This document shows positions 55,508-64,000 of a stretch of 64,000 bases of DNA, piece after piece. The notes beneath the pieces were generated by a model. That model saw only the letters and a program-made list of their open reading frames with translations, had not been told where the DNA came from and made no database searches. Within the stretch, counting starts at the first letter, position 1. Each line of letters opens with the position of its first letter. Both the position numbers and the translations under genes were made by a program. This DNA comes from Pseudopithomyces maydicus (taxonomy: Eukaryota > Ascomycota > Dothideomycetes > Pleosporales > Didymosphaeriaceae): NCBI GenBank assembly GCA_026873275.1, contig JANTUC010000017.1, positions 124,001-188,000 on the forward strand, read 5' to 3'.

Positions 55508-57051
55508 CTAAGTAGGCTTGGGACGCCCTGCAGCAGCCCACAAAGTGTCAACCAAACTACTCTTCGCCTGCCCAAGTTTCAAAACAGCATCAATTTCATC
55601 GTTGATGTTGCGGAACAATCGAGCTTTGTCCCACTGAGGCTTCCAGCCAATCTCGCTTGCTTTGCCGATTCCAGACGTCGAAGCAACATCCCTAAATGGA
55701 TTAGTAGCTGCCGGAGAAAACCATATGCGGGAAGATCTTACCCTGAGTTCCAGATCTGCTGCACAAACTCAACAGGCACTCCATGACCTTCGGCCGCAGC
55801 TTCGATGCTTGGCCAAACCTTGGGCTGGGCACTTGAGACAAGGCCGCGAGCATGCATCGCAGCAGCCAGTTCCTCTGAGAATTCCTTGGAGCTCATCTGA
55901 TAAGCCGCCGAGAAGTAGTATCCCTTTTTCCCACTGGGCAACTTCTCATTATGGATGATCTTATCTACCAATCGACCGTAGAGAGCGGTGAGGTCCGAGA
56001 TGTGAACATATGAGGCGATCTATTAGAGCATTAGAGGCTTGTTATTAACATGCTCACAAGAATGGTATGATCTTACGATGTCTTCCTGAAATCGATGAAC
56101 CTGCTTGCTCTCGACGCTTGCTCTGACCGCAATCGGCAGTGTAACGGAGAGCTGATTCCAAACGCCAGTGCCCATGCCATCTATTGCAATCATTAGTGGG
56201 AGGGACAAAGTTCGCAGGAGCTACCTACGCGTGTTACAAGGGATCACGATATAGCTACTGACCCCTTTGGCTTGCGCGTGCTCAATGACAGTAATATCAG
56301 TCTAATAACATCAGGACTTTGAATATGAAAAGTGGTATTTAGAGCCTTACGCTTCGCACTGGGTAGGAACCAGCGAGTTGCTTCTCCGTTTCGAATATGT
56401 CATCGCTTGTCGCATTCAGCTTTTCGGTCGGCCAGCCGCTTGCAGTCATGAAAGCACTCATGCCGGAAGTCTGTAACCAGTAAGCATGTATTCTAGAAGC
56501 CAAGCCTGAGCATCTGGTTCTCACATGAATGAAATGACTCTGTTGTCCCGTCGCTTCTTGTCGTTTGCTCAACCCATCAATCAAGTTCACAGCCAAATCT
56601 GCAAACAGAGAACTCGCCAAATGAATGACGATAGAAACTTAATATCGTCAGTATGGTCTGAGCCTCAGAGTGGGGTAAAAGGGTGACGAAAATAGAGTTA
56701 TTTGATCTTGGGCTAAACAACATGATCTCTTTCATCATAGGAGGCACGCTTTCTCTCTGAACTTCCAGACTTACTATCATGGACTTTGATGCTATCAATG
56801 ACAGCATCTGTGCTGTTTAGGTCGAGACGAATCGCCTTAATTCCCGTATCTGAAATGGCTTTGACCTGTTCCTCTGACCTGACTGCTGCTACGATGTTCT
56901 CCTGTTTGACGTCGGGCACAATCCCTGATACAAAGTCTGCTACGATTGATCCCCCTCTAAGATAAAAGTCAGATACTGATGTAAATTACAGTTGCAGTTT
57001 TACTTGCATGAATCCCGCAGCTCCGGTGACGAGGATATTCCTTTGCGTCAT
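55508..57051 (-). CDS. NAD(P)-binding SDR-type oxidoreductase (extended/NmrA-like)
   Basis: Eight exons are modelled on the minus strand: 57051-57008, 56956-56775, 56598-56525, 56470-56351, 56301-56229, 56180-56077, 56019-55742 and 55691-55508, giving about 352 aa. Intron 1 needs a GC-AG donor (GCAAGT); it yields the Rossmann motif VTGAAGFIGGSIV at residues 8-20. Later blocks are LAVNLIDGLSKRQ, DIFETEKQL, YVHISDLTALY and GKKGYYFSAA, characteristic of fungal NAD-dependent epimerase/dehydratase proteins. The strand normally reading VIHTAS between exons 2 and 3 was not found, so an extra short exon may lie in 56599-56774, or that part has decayed. The substrate is unknown. Confidence 0.75.
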
Positions 57052-57897
57052 TGTGTTATGAGGATAGTGTATCTGCACAAAGTAGGTTGATTTGTCGAAT
57101 CGCTGTGTTGGAATGATTCGTAAAGTGATGGTGTTTCTTGCGATGCTGATGGTTATTGTCTACACATCGACCTAAAGCTATGGTCTTTATAGAGATCAGG
57201 ATATAATGCGATGCTAGTGTGTACATTATACCCTCGCTCAGCTCTTTGAACATGATACAGTAGAAGTTAGATGGCATTACTGAACAGACAGAGCAACTGA
57301 AGGTAGCAATCCTGTCATGGATCAACGGACGAAAACATTGCATTCCCAAAGCAGGCTGTGATTGGTCAATTTCATGGTTTCTTCGTAAGGACCTTGTACA
57401 GATGTTCCGTTTCCGTGTTATTATTACCAATAAGTGGAACTTATGACCCTGAGGCAGTTTCGTATGCACATGAATATGTACTATGCTGTTCTTCATTTGT
57501 AAGCACCCAAGCATGTTATACGAAGAGGGTAATGGTTGGCCAAGATGATCAGATAAGATAACGCGATATTGCGGAGTGAGCTCGCGCTACCCGCAATTAA
57601 TCATCAGGGTTATCTTACAAGCAACTTTTCGCGAAAGCACCGAGCCCCGAGAGCTCTATAGTCCAATCGCTCTGTGCGCTCCGCATCGAAAGCGTTGTGC
57701 TACTGTACTATCCCAGCCATGCTTTTTGCTTTGGAATCAAAGCATGTAATCATGGTCAGCACATTTGGTAGCCTCGAGGACTAAGTATTAAGTTTCCAAC
57801 AATCCTCTACAATTCAGCATTTCTAACAAAGGCTCACCTTCCTGTGCTACTTTTGAACTTAAGTCACACTACTATTTGAACACTACTATCTGACACC
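57052..57897. other. Divergent intergenic region
   Basis: 0.85 kb between two divergently transcribed oxidoreductase genes. No supported gene; it could hold a shared promoter. Confidence 0.5.
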
Positions 57898-58858
57898 ATG
57901 GCTTCAATACCCAAAGTTGTTCTTATCCTAGGCTCTGGGGCCAATGTAGGACAGTCGGTTACAAAAGCTTTCGTAGCGAAAGGGTACAAGGTCGCATCGG
58001 CATCTAGGAGTGCCAAAGAAGACGCCAGCTCATCAGACGTGACTAATATCACAGCGGATCTATCCGACCCAGGCTCCGTAGCCCAGGTCTTCTCCAAAGT
58101 GAAGTCATCACTCGGTACGCCTAGCGTTGTTGTGTACAACGGTACGTCCAGATATAACAAAGCCATAAATTATCATAATAATTGACACTTTGCTATAGCG
58201 GCTACGGTGTTCCCCGTAGATGGCAAGGACCCGCTTTCCCTTACCCTAGCAGATCTCAAGTCTTCCTTGGACATCAATACGCTGAGTGCATACTCGGCAG
58301 CACAGGAAGCCCGGAAAGGGTTCGAAGAATTACCAGATTCTTCTTCGAGAACTTTCATATATACAGGGAACCTGCTGAACACAGCTGTGATGCCTGCTCT
58401 ACTTGATCTTGGCGTCGGAAAATCTGCAACGGCGCATATCGTGCAGGCTGCCGCTACAGCCTACGCTGACAGAGGTTTCAAGTACGTTAAGTGATTCCCT
58501 TGACAGCTTTTTTTCTATCCATTTTCATCCAGTCAACCTCTCTGCTGCAACCTTTTCCAAAAACAAATCATTAAGTGATTCCTCAACTTCAGCTTCACAA
58601 TACGGAAATTTGTTGTTGGGTCGAACAGCTCATGTAGTTCACTTCGCGAAATGGCAACGCGGGAATTTGAAGCGAGTTTTCATGCTAACGTCCCCCAGAT
58701 TCTACTACGCAGACGAAAGAAAGCCCGATGGTTCTCCTCCTGGTCGTGCAATTGACGGAGACGCACATGGAAAATTATACACTGAGCTTGCCGAGCATAC
58801 GGAACAAGGCGAATGGCAACAGACATTCGTGAAGGGGGTTGGCTATAAGAAGTTCTAG
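57898..58858 (+). CDS. Short-chain dehydrogenase/reductase family protein
   Basis: Three exons are read: 57898-58141, 58199-58481 and 58699-58858, giving 228 aa. The N-terminus VVLILGSGANVGQSVTKAF is a Rossmann glycine motif (GxxxxxG), followed by ASRSAK and the acidic DLSD. VVVYNAATVFP stands where SDRs have NNAG. The catalytic Tyr-x-x-x-Lys is not obvious: the corresponding region reads TFIYTGNLLNT, so this may be a divergent or non-catalytic member. The last exon (FYYADERKPDGSPPGRAIDGDAHG) is typical of a fungal SDR subgroup of this size. Intron 2 is long (217 bp) for this window. Confidence 0.82.
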
Positions 58859-59209
58859 AGTTCGGGGCATAGTAAACCGCTACAAATGACGTAAACCTTT
58901 TCAGCTTAGTACGAATATCTGAAACTGCTTCAGACGTGATGTTCCCGATCTATAGAGTATAAAGCTTCTTTCCTCGCGCGATTGGTTGAAGTCGTTCGAG
59001 CCTATCAACGGACGCCACCATAACAAAGGCATTTGCCACTATTAACAAAGAACGCGACGCCTTTCTGTAATCATATGGCACCGAGAAATTACCACCAGTG
59101 CGGGGAATACTTGGCTACTTGGGTTGAGCTTGGTAAACAGCAGATCAAAGACCTTCCTGTCCCACTCTGTTCCTACCTGTCGCGTTTTGCTCCCTCGCCG
59201 AACCCAAAT
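58859..59209. other. Intergenic region
   Basis: About 350 bp; the open frame just upstream of 59210 is in phase with the Kelch gene but lies before its signal peptide and is taken as 5' leader. Confidence 0.45.
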
Positions 59210-61596
59210 ATGTACGTTCCACTACTTTCGGTTCTGCTGGCCGTTGTGGTCGCACAACAGAATATTAAGGACCCAATCGACGACTTCTGCAGAAGACACA
59301 AGCAGCAAACATGCATGATCGATTCGAAGCTGTATATCGACGGTGGAATGGTGTACTATGGCGGAGAAAAGAACAACGATAGCAAAGCCGAGCAGAGTAA
59401 GGTTGCAATAAAACTCAAATCCTAATAAAGCTAATGTTCCAGACACTTGGCTCATATGGGAAGACACATCTGACGTAAAAAACGAACTCGCCTTTCCGAT
59501 GCAGCACGCGAATCTCACGAAGGTGAGCTCGACAACCACAACGAACTTCGAAATCAATTAGACTGAACATTCTAGGATGCGACTGTCCCTTCTGTAAGCG
59601 GTGGCGTGCTTTGGCCCGATAATGCGAATAAGCTATTCTACCTATTTGGCGGCGAATATCCGAACGTGGACGAACTCCGAACACGAGATACCCAAGGCTT
59701 TACCCTCTGGTTCTACGATACGATATATAATACCTGGAACCGCTCTGTTTCCGATGCATCCCAAGCTAGGATTAAGTGGCCCGCATACGGATCAGGCGCC
59801 GTGACAGACGTTGGAGTTGCATATTGGTACGGCGGATATCTCACAGAGAGCAGCGATTCCAGTTTTCGCGGCAGCGACTTCATGATGAACAATTTGATTT
59901 CGTATGACATGAACACTCGACGTTGGAATAACAACACATGGGATGAAACTCGTCGAGCTGAAGGGTCGCTACATTATATCCCAGCTTCAGAGGGCGGCAT
60001 GCTTGTTTATTTTGGTGGCGTGGAGACGAATCGTACTAGTGGTCAGGTCACATACGTAAGTTCTCACCTTCACCATTAGGTCGTGGAACTGTGCTGAAAA
60101 AACTACAGTCGAATATGAGCGTAAGTAATCGAGAGGGCATAACGAATATGTTAAGGCTTAACAGTTGATCTAGCAAGTTCACCTGTTCGATATCGCGAAC
60201 AGTCGATGGTACACACAAACAGCAACCGGAGAAGTCCCAAGAGGAAGGCGCGGTTTTTGTGCTGGTGTCGTCTGGGCAGAAGACCAGTCTTCATATAACA
60301 TGTGAGTATTCAAGGCGGTCATTCGCGTTATGTATCCGGATTGACAATCCTAGATACTTGTTTGGAGGCATCGGGTCAGACGGTGCTGGTCTGGGAGACC
60401 TTTATGTATTGTCTTTACCTTCGTTCCAATGGACTTTGGTGAGTACCTTTGAATTCGACTCTGCGCATATATTGAACAGTCTTAGGTCTGGCCAACGCCC
60501 CAATGGGCTACATTTCCAGGTGGTAGAGGGTGGTCTTCATGCAATATATTCCGCGGTAACCAAATGATGATTATCGGTGGAGACTTCACCAACAGCTCCA
60601 TTTCGGACTGCGACGTCCCTAAGATTCAAGCACAACATGCCTTGGTGCTTGGACAGGAAAATGTGGAACTAGGTACATGGTGGCATGCGCCACTTGACAA
60701 CATCACCGGATATCGGGTTCCCGACCAACTGGTACAGAAGATAGGTGGGGAGTAAGTGTCAATCATCTTATTTCAACACATACAACGTGCTAATTGATAC
60801 AGTGCTGAGGGACACGCCACTGCAACGGCACCTTCTATAGGCTGGGATGGGGAAGCGAGAGATTTGGCAGTCTACCTGGGCACAAGTTTCGTGGCAAACG
60901 AACGATCGGCAACCCGGCCTATACCCGTGGAGTCACCAACTACAACGAGCCAGTCAACTAATATTCCGAAAGAAAAAGGTTCGAACGCTGGTGCGATAGC
61001 AGGTGGCACGATTGGAGGTCTCGCTGGACTCACAGCCATCATAACATTCGTTCTCTTCTGTCTTCGCCGTAGAAAGCGCAGGCAGAGCATCCAACAACCA
61101 GGCAAAACAGATTCACCCTCTACGATCAGTGCGGGTAGTACGGGAATGGCCCAGAACTCCTACATAAACGGATCTCCTGTGTCACCAGCGTCTGGTACTC
61201 TCAATTCCACAATATTGCATACGTCACCTTACTCACCTCAAGGTTCACCTCCTCCGCCATCCACTCCATGGTACAAACCTCCCCCACGTAATGTATTTTC
61301 TCATCTTGGCTAACATCCAATCTAGGCACGGCATTTCTAGTTCCTACTACCAACAGCCCCATTCTCCGCCACCATACCCAAATCAAGGTGGCTATGGGCA
61401 TCAACAAACATATTATCCACCACCACCTGACCGATCTCAATCGGCCAAAAACGATGCCGTATATGCTATGCCTGCAGAGTTACCAAGTGCGGAGGCCCCG
61501 GCAAATGCGGAATTGCCAGGATCGGAAGAGCCTCAGGACTCACCCAATTCGCAGCTGAAAACACCTAAACCTGTTAGAAAAGATGGTTTTATATAG
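59210..61596 (+). CDS. Secreted/membrane-anchored Kelch-repeat protein
   Basis: Nine exons are modelled: 59210-59396, 59443-59522, 59576-60055, 60109-60120, 60174-60301, 60354-60438, 60486-60751, 60803-61270 and 61326-61596, giving 658 aa. The start MYVPLLSVLLAVVVAQ is a signal peptide, which decides the ATG at 59210. Kelch blades follow (KLFYLFGGEYPN, GGMLVYFGGVE, YLFGGIGSDGAGLGDLYVL, MMIIGGDFTN). Near residues 475-500 a glycine-rich transmembrane helix (GTIGGLAGLTAIITFVLF) is followed by CLRRRKRR. The ~150-residue cytosolic tail is Pro/Gln/Tyr-rich. This is the common fungal signal-Kelch-TM layout, probably a cell-surface protein. Exon 4 is only 12 nt. The last intron's donor (GTACAA) is chosen by phase. 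Confidence 0.85.
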
Positions 61597-62310
61597 TTTT
61601 GTCGACTTGCACGATGGAATTCGCTTTCTAATATATATTGAACGGTTGATATGTGCTTCTCATTATGTTTATTTTCATATTGAGGTCGCAATCAGAATAA
61701 TAGATTAAAATCATATACGCGCTCGTTCCTAATCGGCTGCCCAACAACCATTTTGTGAAGCGTTCCCGGGCCACCGGGCAACCGATATGCTTAGTGGAAG
61801 GGACACATAACATGTTTCTAGAGAAATATGGACGCGATTAGCTACTATAGAAGTTTCACATTCATGTGGACATGACGCAATAATAGACACGAGAGTTTTG
61901 ATTGACTGAGTGCGCAGTTCACGTGATTCACCTGCCCCCGACCTGCCCCTCGGCCTCCGCTGAACCACGCCGCTGGCTCTTCAGTATTCACTTCACCTGT
62001 TCTTCATACTCTAAGCTGAATATCGCAACCTATTCTGCTTCACCCACTAAAGTGTTTCATATTTCTATTGTCGCCCGCTTGGCATCACATTCACCTGTGG
62101 CGCGGTTGAAGCCCTTTGGTTTCAACCACTTTTCACTCCACTGATAAATAAACCTGGTCCAAGACCTCCGCTAGTTTTCTGAAAGCCTCTCTCTCTCTCT
62201 TCACAAATCGCGCGCGCATACACACACACGCACACGCACACATACACACTCGACCTTGCGACCCTCAACCCCTCTCCTCACCCGAGCCACGACAGATTCC
62301 CAAGCTCACA
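61597..62310. other. Intergenic region
   Basis: About 0.7 kb with no supported gene; short CT and CA repeats near 62180-62250 precede the next start codon. Confidence 0.5.
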
Positions 62311-63317
62311 ATGTACCCAAAGCGCAAGCGCACCGACTCTGCAGCGTTGGTCTCCTCGATTGAGCGACCGAGCAAGCGACCCAGGGAAGACGAGTCCACT
62401 GCGACCCCTGAGCCAGCAACGCCACCAGTCGATGTCCAAAGCGACACGACAGCCCAGGGCAACCAAAGCGGCACCCAAGAGGCCCAAGACAAACCCAAGA
62501 AGCGCAAGCACAACGAGACAGAGCTAGGGGCCGTCTCAGACGAGTCGCCAACGAAGAAGTCGCGCGCACCCAGCCCAGCCATCGAGCCCACCACCCAAGC
62601 CAACACCACCGACACCGACACCGCGTCCCAAGACGACGACCAAACCAACACACCACCCCTCCTCTACGCGTTCCCCAAGAAACCCTCCTTCGACGACCTC
62701 CCCGCCGAAATCCGCAAGAAAATTTACCGCCTCGCATACAACCCAGCCACGGACCACATCCAAGACTTCACCGGCCTGCTCCTCTCCTGCAAGAAGATCA
62801 ACCTCGACCTCTCGCGCGCCGACGGCGAATTCGTCCAGATCGCCGCCCGCCACTACAACGGACGCTTCGCGCGCCGCCTCTCCGCACAGTTCACGCTCTC
62901 GGTGCGCTTCGCGCGCCCGACGTGCATCGCTGACCTCCGCCGGCCGACGCTGCTTCTCCCCGGAACATCATGTCTCTCGACCGTCCGACGTGGCCCCGCG
63001 CTATGAACACGCACTTCAAGCGGGCGGCGGAGCAGCTCCAGAAGATGCCGGTCGATGGGGTGAAGCTGGGGTTTCGCGGGACGCTGCAGGCGGTGAGGCA
63101 CTTCAACTTTGACAAGAGGCAGCAGGATCGGATCGGCGGGATTGTGTATTTCAGGCATGTGCTGGCTAAGGGGGTGAAGTGGGAGTGGAGCAAGCTGGCA
63201 AAGAGGTTTGCTGGGTGGAAGGGGGATGCGTATACGGTGTTGGGGGAGATCTATGAGGACGTGGAGCTGAGGTGGGATACCCCGGATCAGTTTAACATGT
63301 TTAATATTTGGGGGTGA
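62311..63317 (+). CDS. F-box-like fungal family protein, member 3, with one frame break
   Basis: The frame from ATG 62311 has a ~125-residue basic, disordered N-terminus with KKRKH and KKSR stretches, then FDDLPAEIRKKIYRLAYNP and FTGLLLSCKKIN, the same start as members 1 and 2. The first frame ends at 63006. The family continuation (RPTWPRAMNTHFKRAAEQL...DQFNMFNIWG) is in the next frame, up to 63317. One missing C in the run 62958-62961 explains it: with it the frame has 335 codons. No intron fits. Read as it stands, the protein is cut after ~231 residues. Function is unknown. Confidence 0.72.
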
Positions 63318-63823
63318 CGACGAAGAGGGAGTTGGCGGATAATCATGAGATTAGGGGGTGCTGGATGATTTGAGCAAGGATGGGAGGAACTTGATGCAGT
63401 ATTTGGAGTGAGGGGGAGGTGCAGCGGCGTGGGATGCTGCATGGGATGCTACTTTGCTGTGGGAGTTTTGCTTTCGGCATTTTGCTTTAACAGTTTTGCT
63501 TTCGGCGTTTTGCTTTAGGCGTTTTGCTTTAGGCGTTTTGCTTTAGGCGTTTGCTTCCACGAGTTTTGCTTCAACGTCTTGCTTTACCCTTTCTGCTTTT
63601 CATGCTTTGGTCTTCTTCTCCTTCATATAGCTGAGTGTCTCACTGATACGTGAGCCCTCTTACTAGGTGCATACTCGTATCACGATGGACGCGTACTTGT
63701 CACCATATCAAACCAACAACTCATCAAACATCCCATAGCACTCTCCCCTCAAAACCAAGCTTTTATCTAATAACCACCTTATCACACATTCACCATCACC
63801 AACACTACCCCCACGTAATCGAA
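63318..63823. other. Intergenic region with tandem repeats
   Basis: About 0.5 kb, including the TTTTGCTTTAGGCG array and AT-rich leader before the next open frame. Confidence 0.5.
63472..63560. repeat. 14-bp TTTTGCTTTAGGCG tandem array
   Basis: About six units: three close copies of TTTTGCTTTAGGCG (63502-63550) flanked by variants such as TTTTGCTTTCGGC and TTTTGCTTTAACAG. Further TTTTGCTT echoes run to about 63600. Confidence 0.9.
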
Positions 63824-64000
63824 ATGTTCCCCACAAACAACCCCCCTCACCACCCCCACCATTCCCCTGGAGACTCTACTTACTCATCCGAGCCCCACGC
63901 CTATTCACGTCCCCCCTTAGTACCCACCCCAACCCTCCGCTCCGCCAAATTCCACCCATCCACCTCCACCCAAACACCACCCGCACCAACATCCGCCCAC
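63824..64000 (+). CDS. Start of a Pro/His/Ser-rich protein, partial
   Basis: An ATG at 63824 with A at -3 opens a frame that remains open for 59 codons to the window edge (MFPTNNPPHHPHHSPGDS...). The composition is rich in Pro, His, Ser and Thr, as in disordered fungal N-termini. No family can be named from this fragment. Confidence 0.42.
   Translation, partial: MFPTNNPPHHPHHSPGDSTYSSEPHAYSRPPLVPTPTLRSAKFHPSTSTQTPPAPTSAH

Overview
The window is nuclear DNA from a filamentous ascomycete (Pezizomycotina, probably a dothideomycete; the class is an inference). The signs are short GT-AG introns of mostly 45-60 bp with CTAAC/CTAAT-like branch sites, and fungus-specific families: Zn2Cys6 regulator, fungal rhodopsin-like membrane protein, class II eIF4E, Ulp2-type protease and M18 aminopeptidase. 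No prokaryotic operon, CRISPR array, rRNA, convincing tRNA or intact transposon was seen. Splice junctions given below were read from the sequence by matching donor, acceptor and phase; none has been tested against transcripts.

Layout. 1-0.6 kb: C-terminal end of a TPR protein (APC8/Cdc23-like), then 2 kb of simple repeats. 2.6-5 kb: seven-helix rhodopsin-like protein facing a small cysteine-rich secreted protein. 6.1-12.6 kb: REI1-like zinc-finger protein lacking one finger, YtcJ-like amidohydrolase, and a six-exon Zn2Cys6 transcription factor with a coding 27-bp minisatellite. 12.6-18.4 kb: gene-poor and AT-richer, with an orphan ORF and an APH/choline-kinase-like gene whose frame is cut by one TAG. 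18.4-30.9 kb: O-methyltransferase, YbjQ-like protein, CobW-type metallochaperone GTPase, hypothetical protein, trans-3-hydroxy-L-proline dehydratase, secreted carotenoid oxygenase and EthD-domain protein. 30.9-36.1 kb: gene desert whose + strand is strongly pyrimidine-rich and carries recurrent CGCAT...TTTTAG modules. 36.1-47.7 kb: housekeeping block (M18 aminopeptidase, phosphatase inhibitor-2, class II eIF4E, Ulp2-like SUMO protease). 48.2-50.8 kb: PQ-loop protein and gamma-glutamylcyclotransferase-like protein, both with apparent one-base frame breaks in C/G-rich stretches. 52.3-63.3 kb: three diverged members of one F-box-like fungal family, two SDR-type oxidoreductases and a signal-anchored Kelch protein. 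The window ends in the start of another open frame.

The genes do not form an obvious biosynthetic cluster. The most useful observations are: (i) four single-base frame deficits, each in or near a C/G run, which look like homopolymer undercalls or real frameshifts; (ii) the modular pyrimidine-rich desert; (iii) a GC-AG intron and a 12-nt microexon needed to rebuild two proteins; (iv) a TAG that splits a kinase-like frame next to AT-rich DNA and could be a RIP product.
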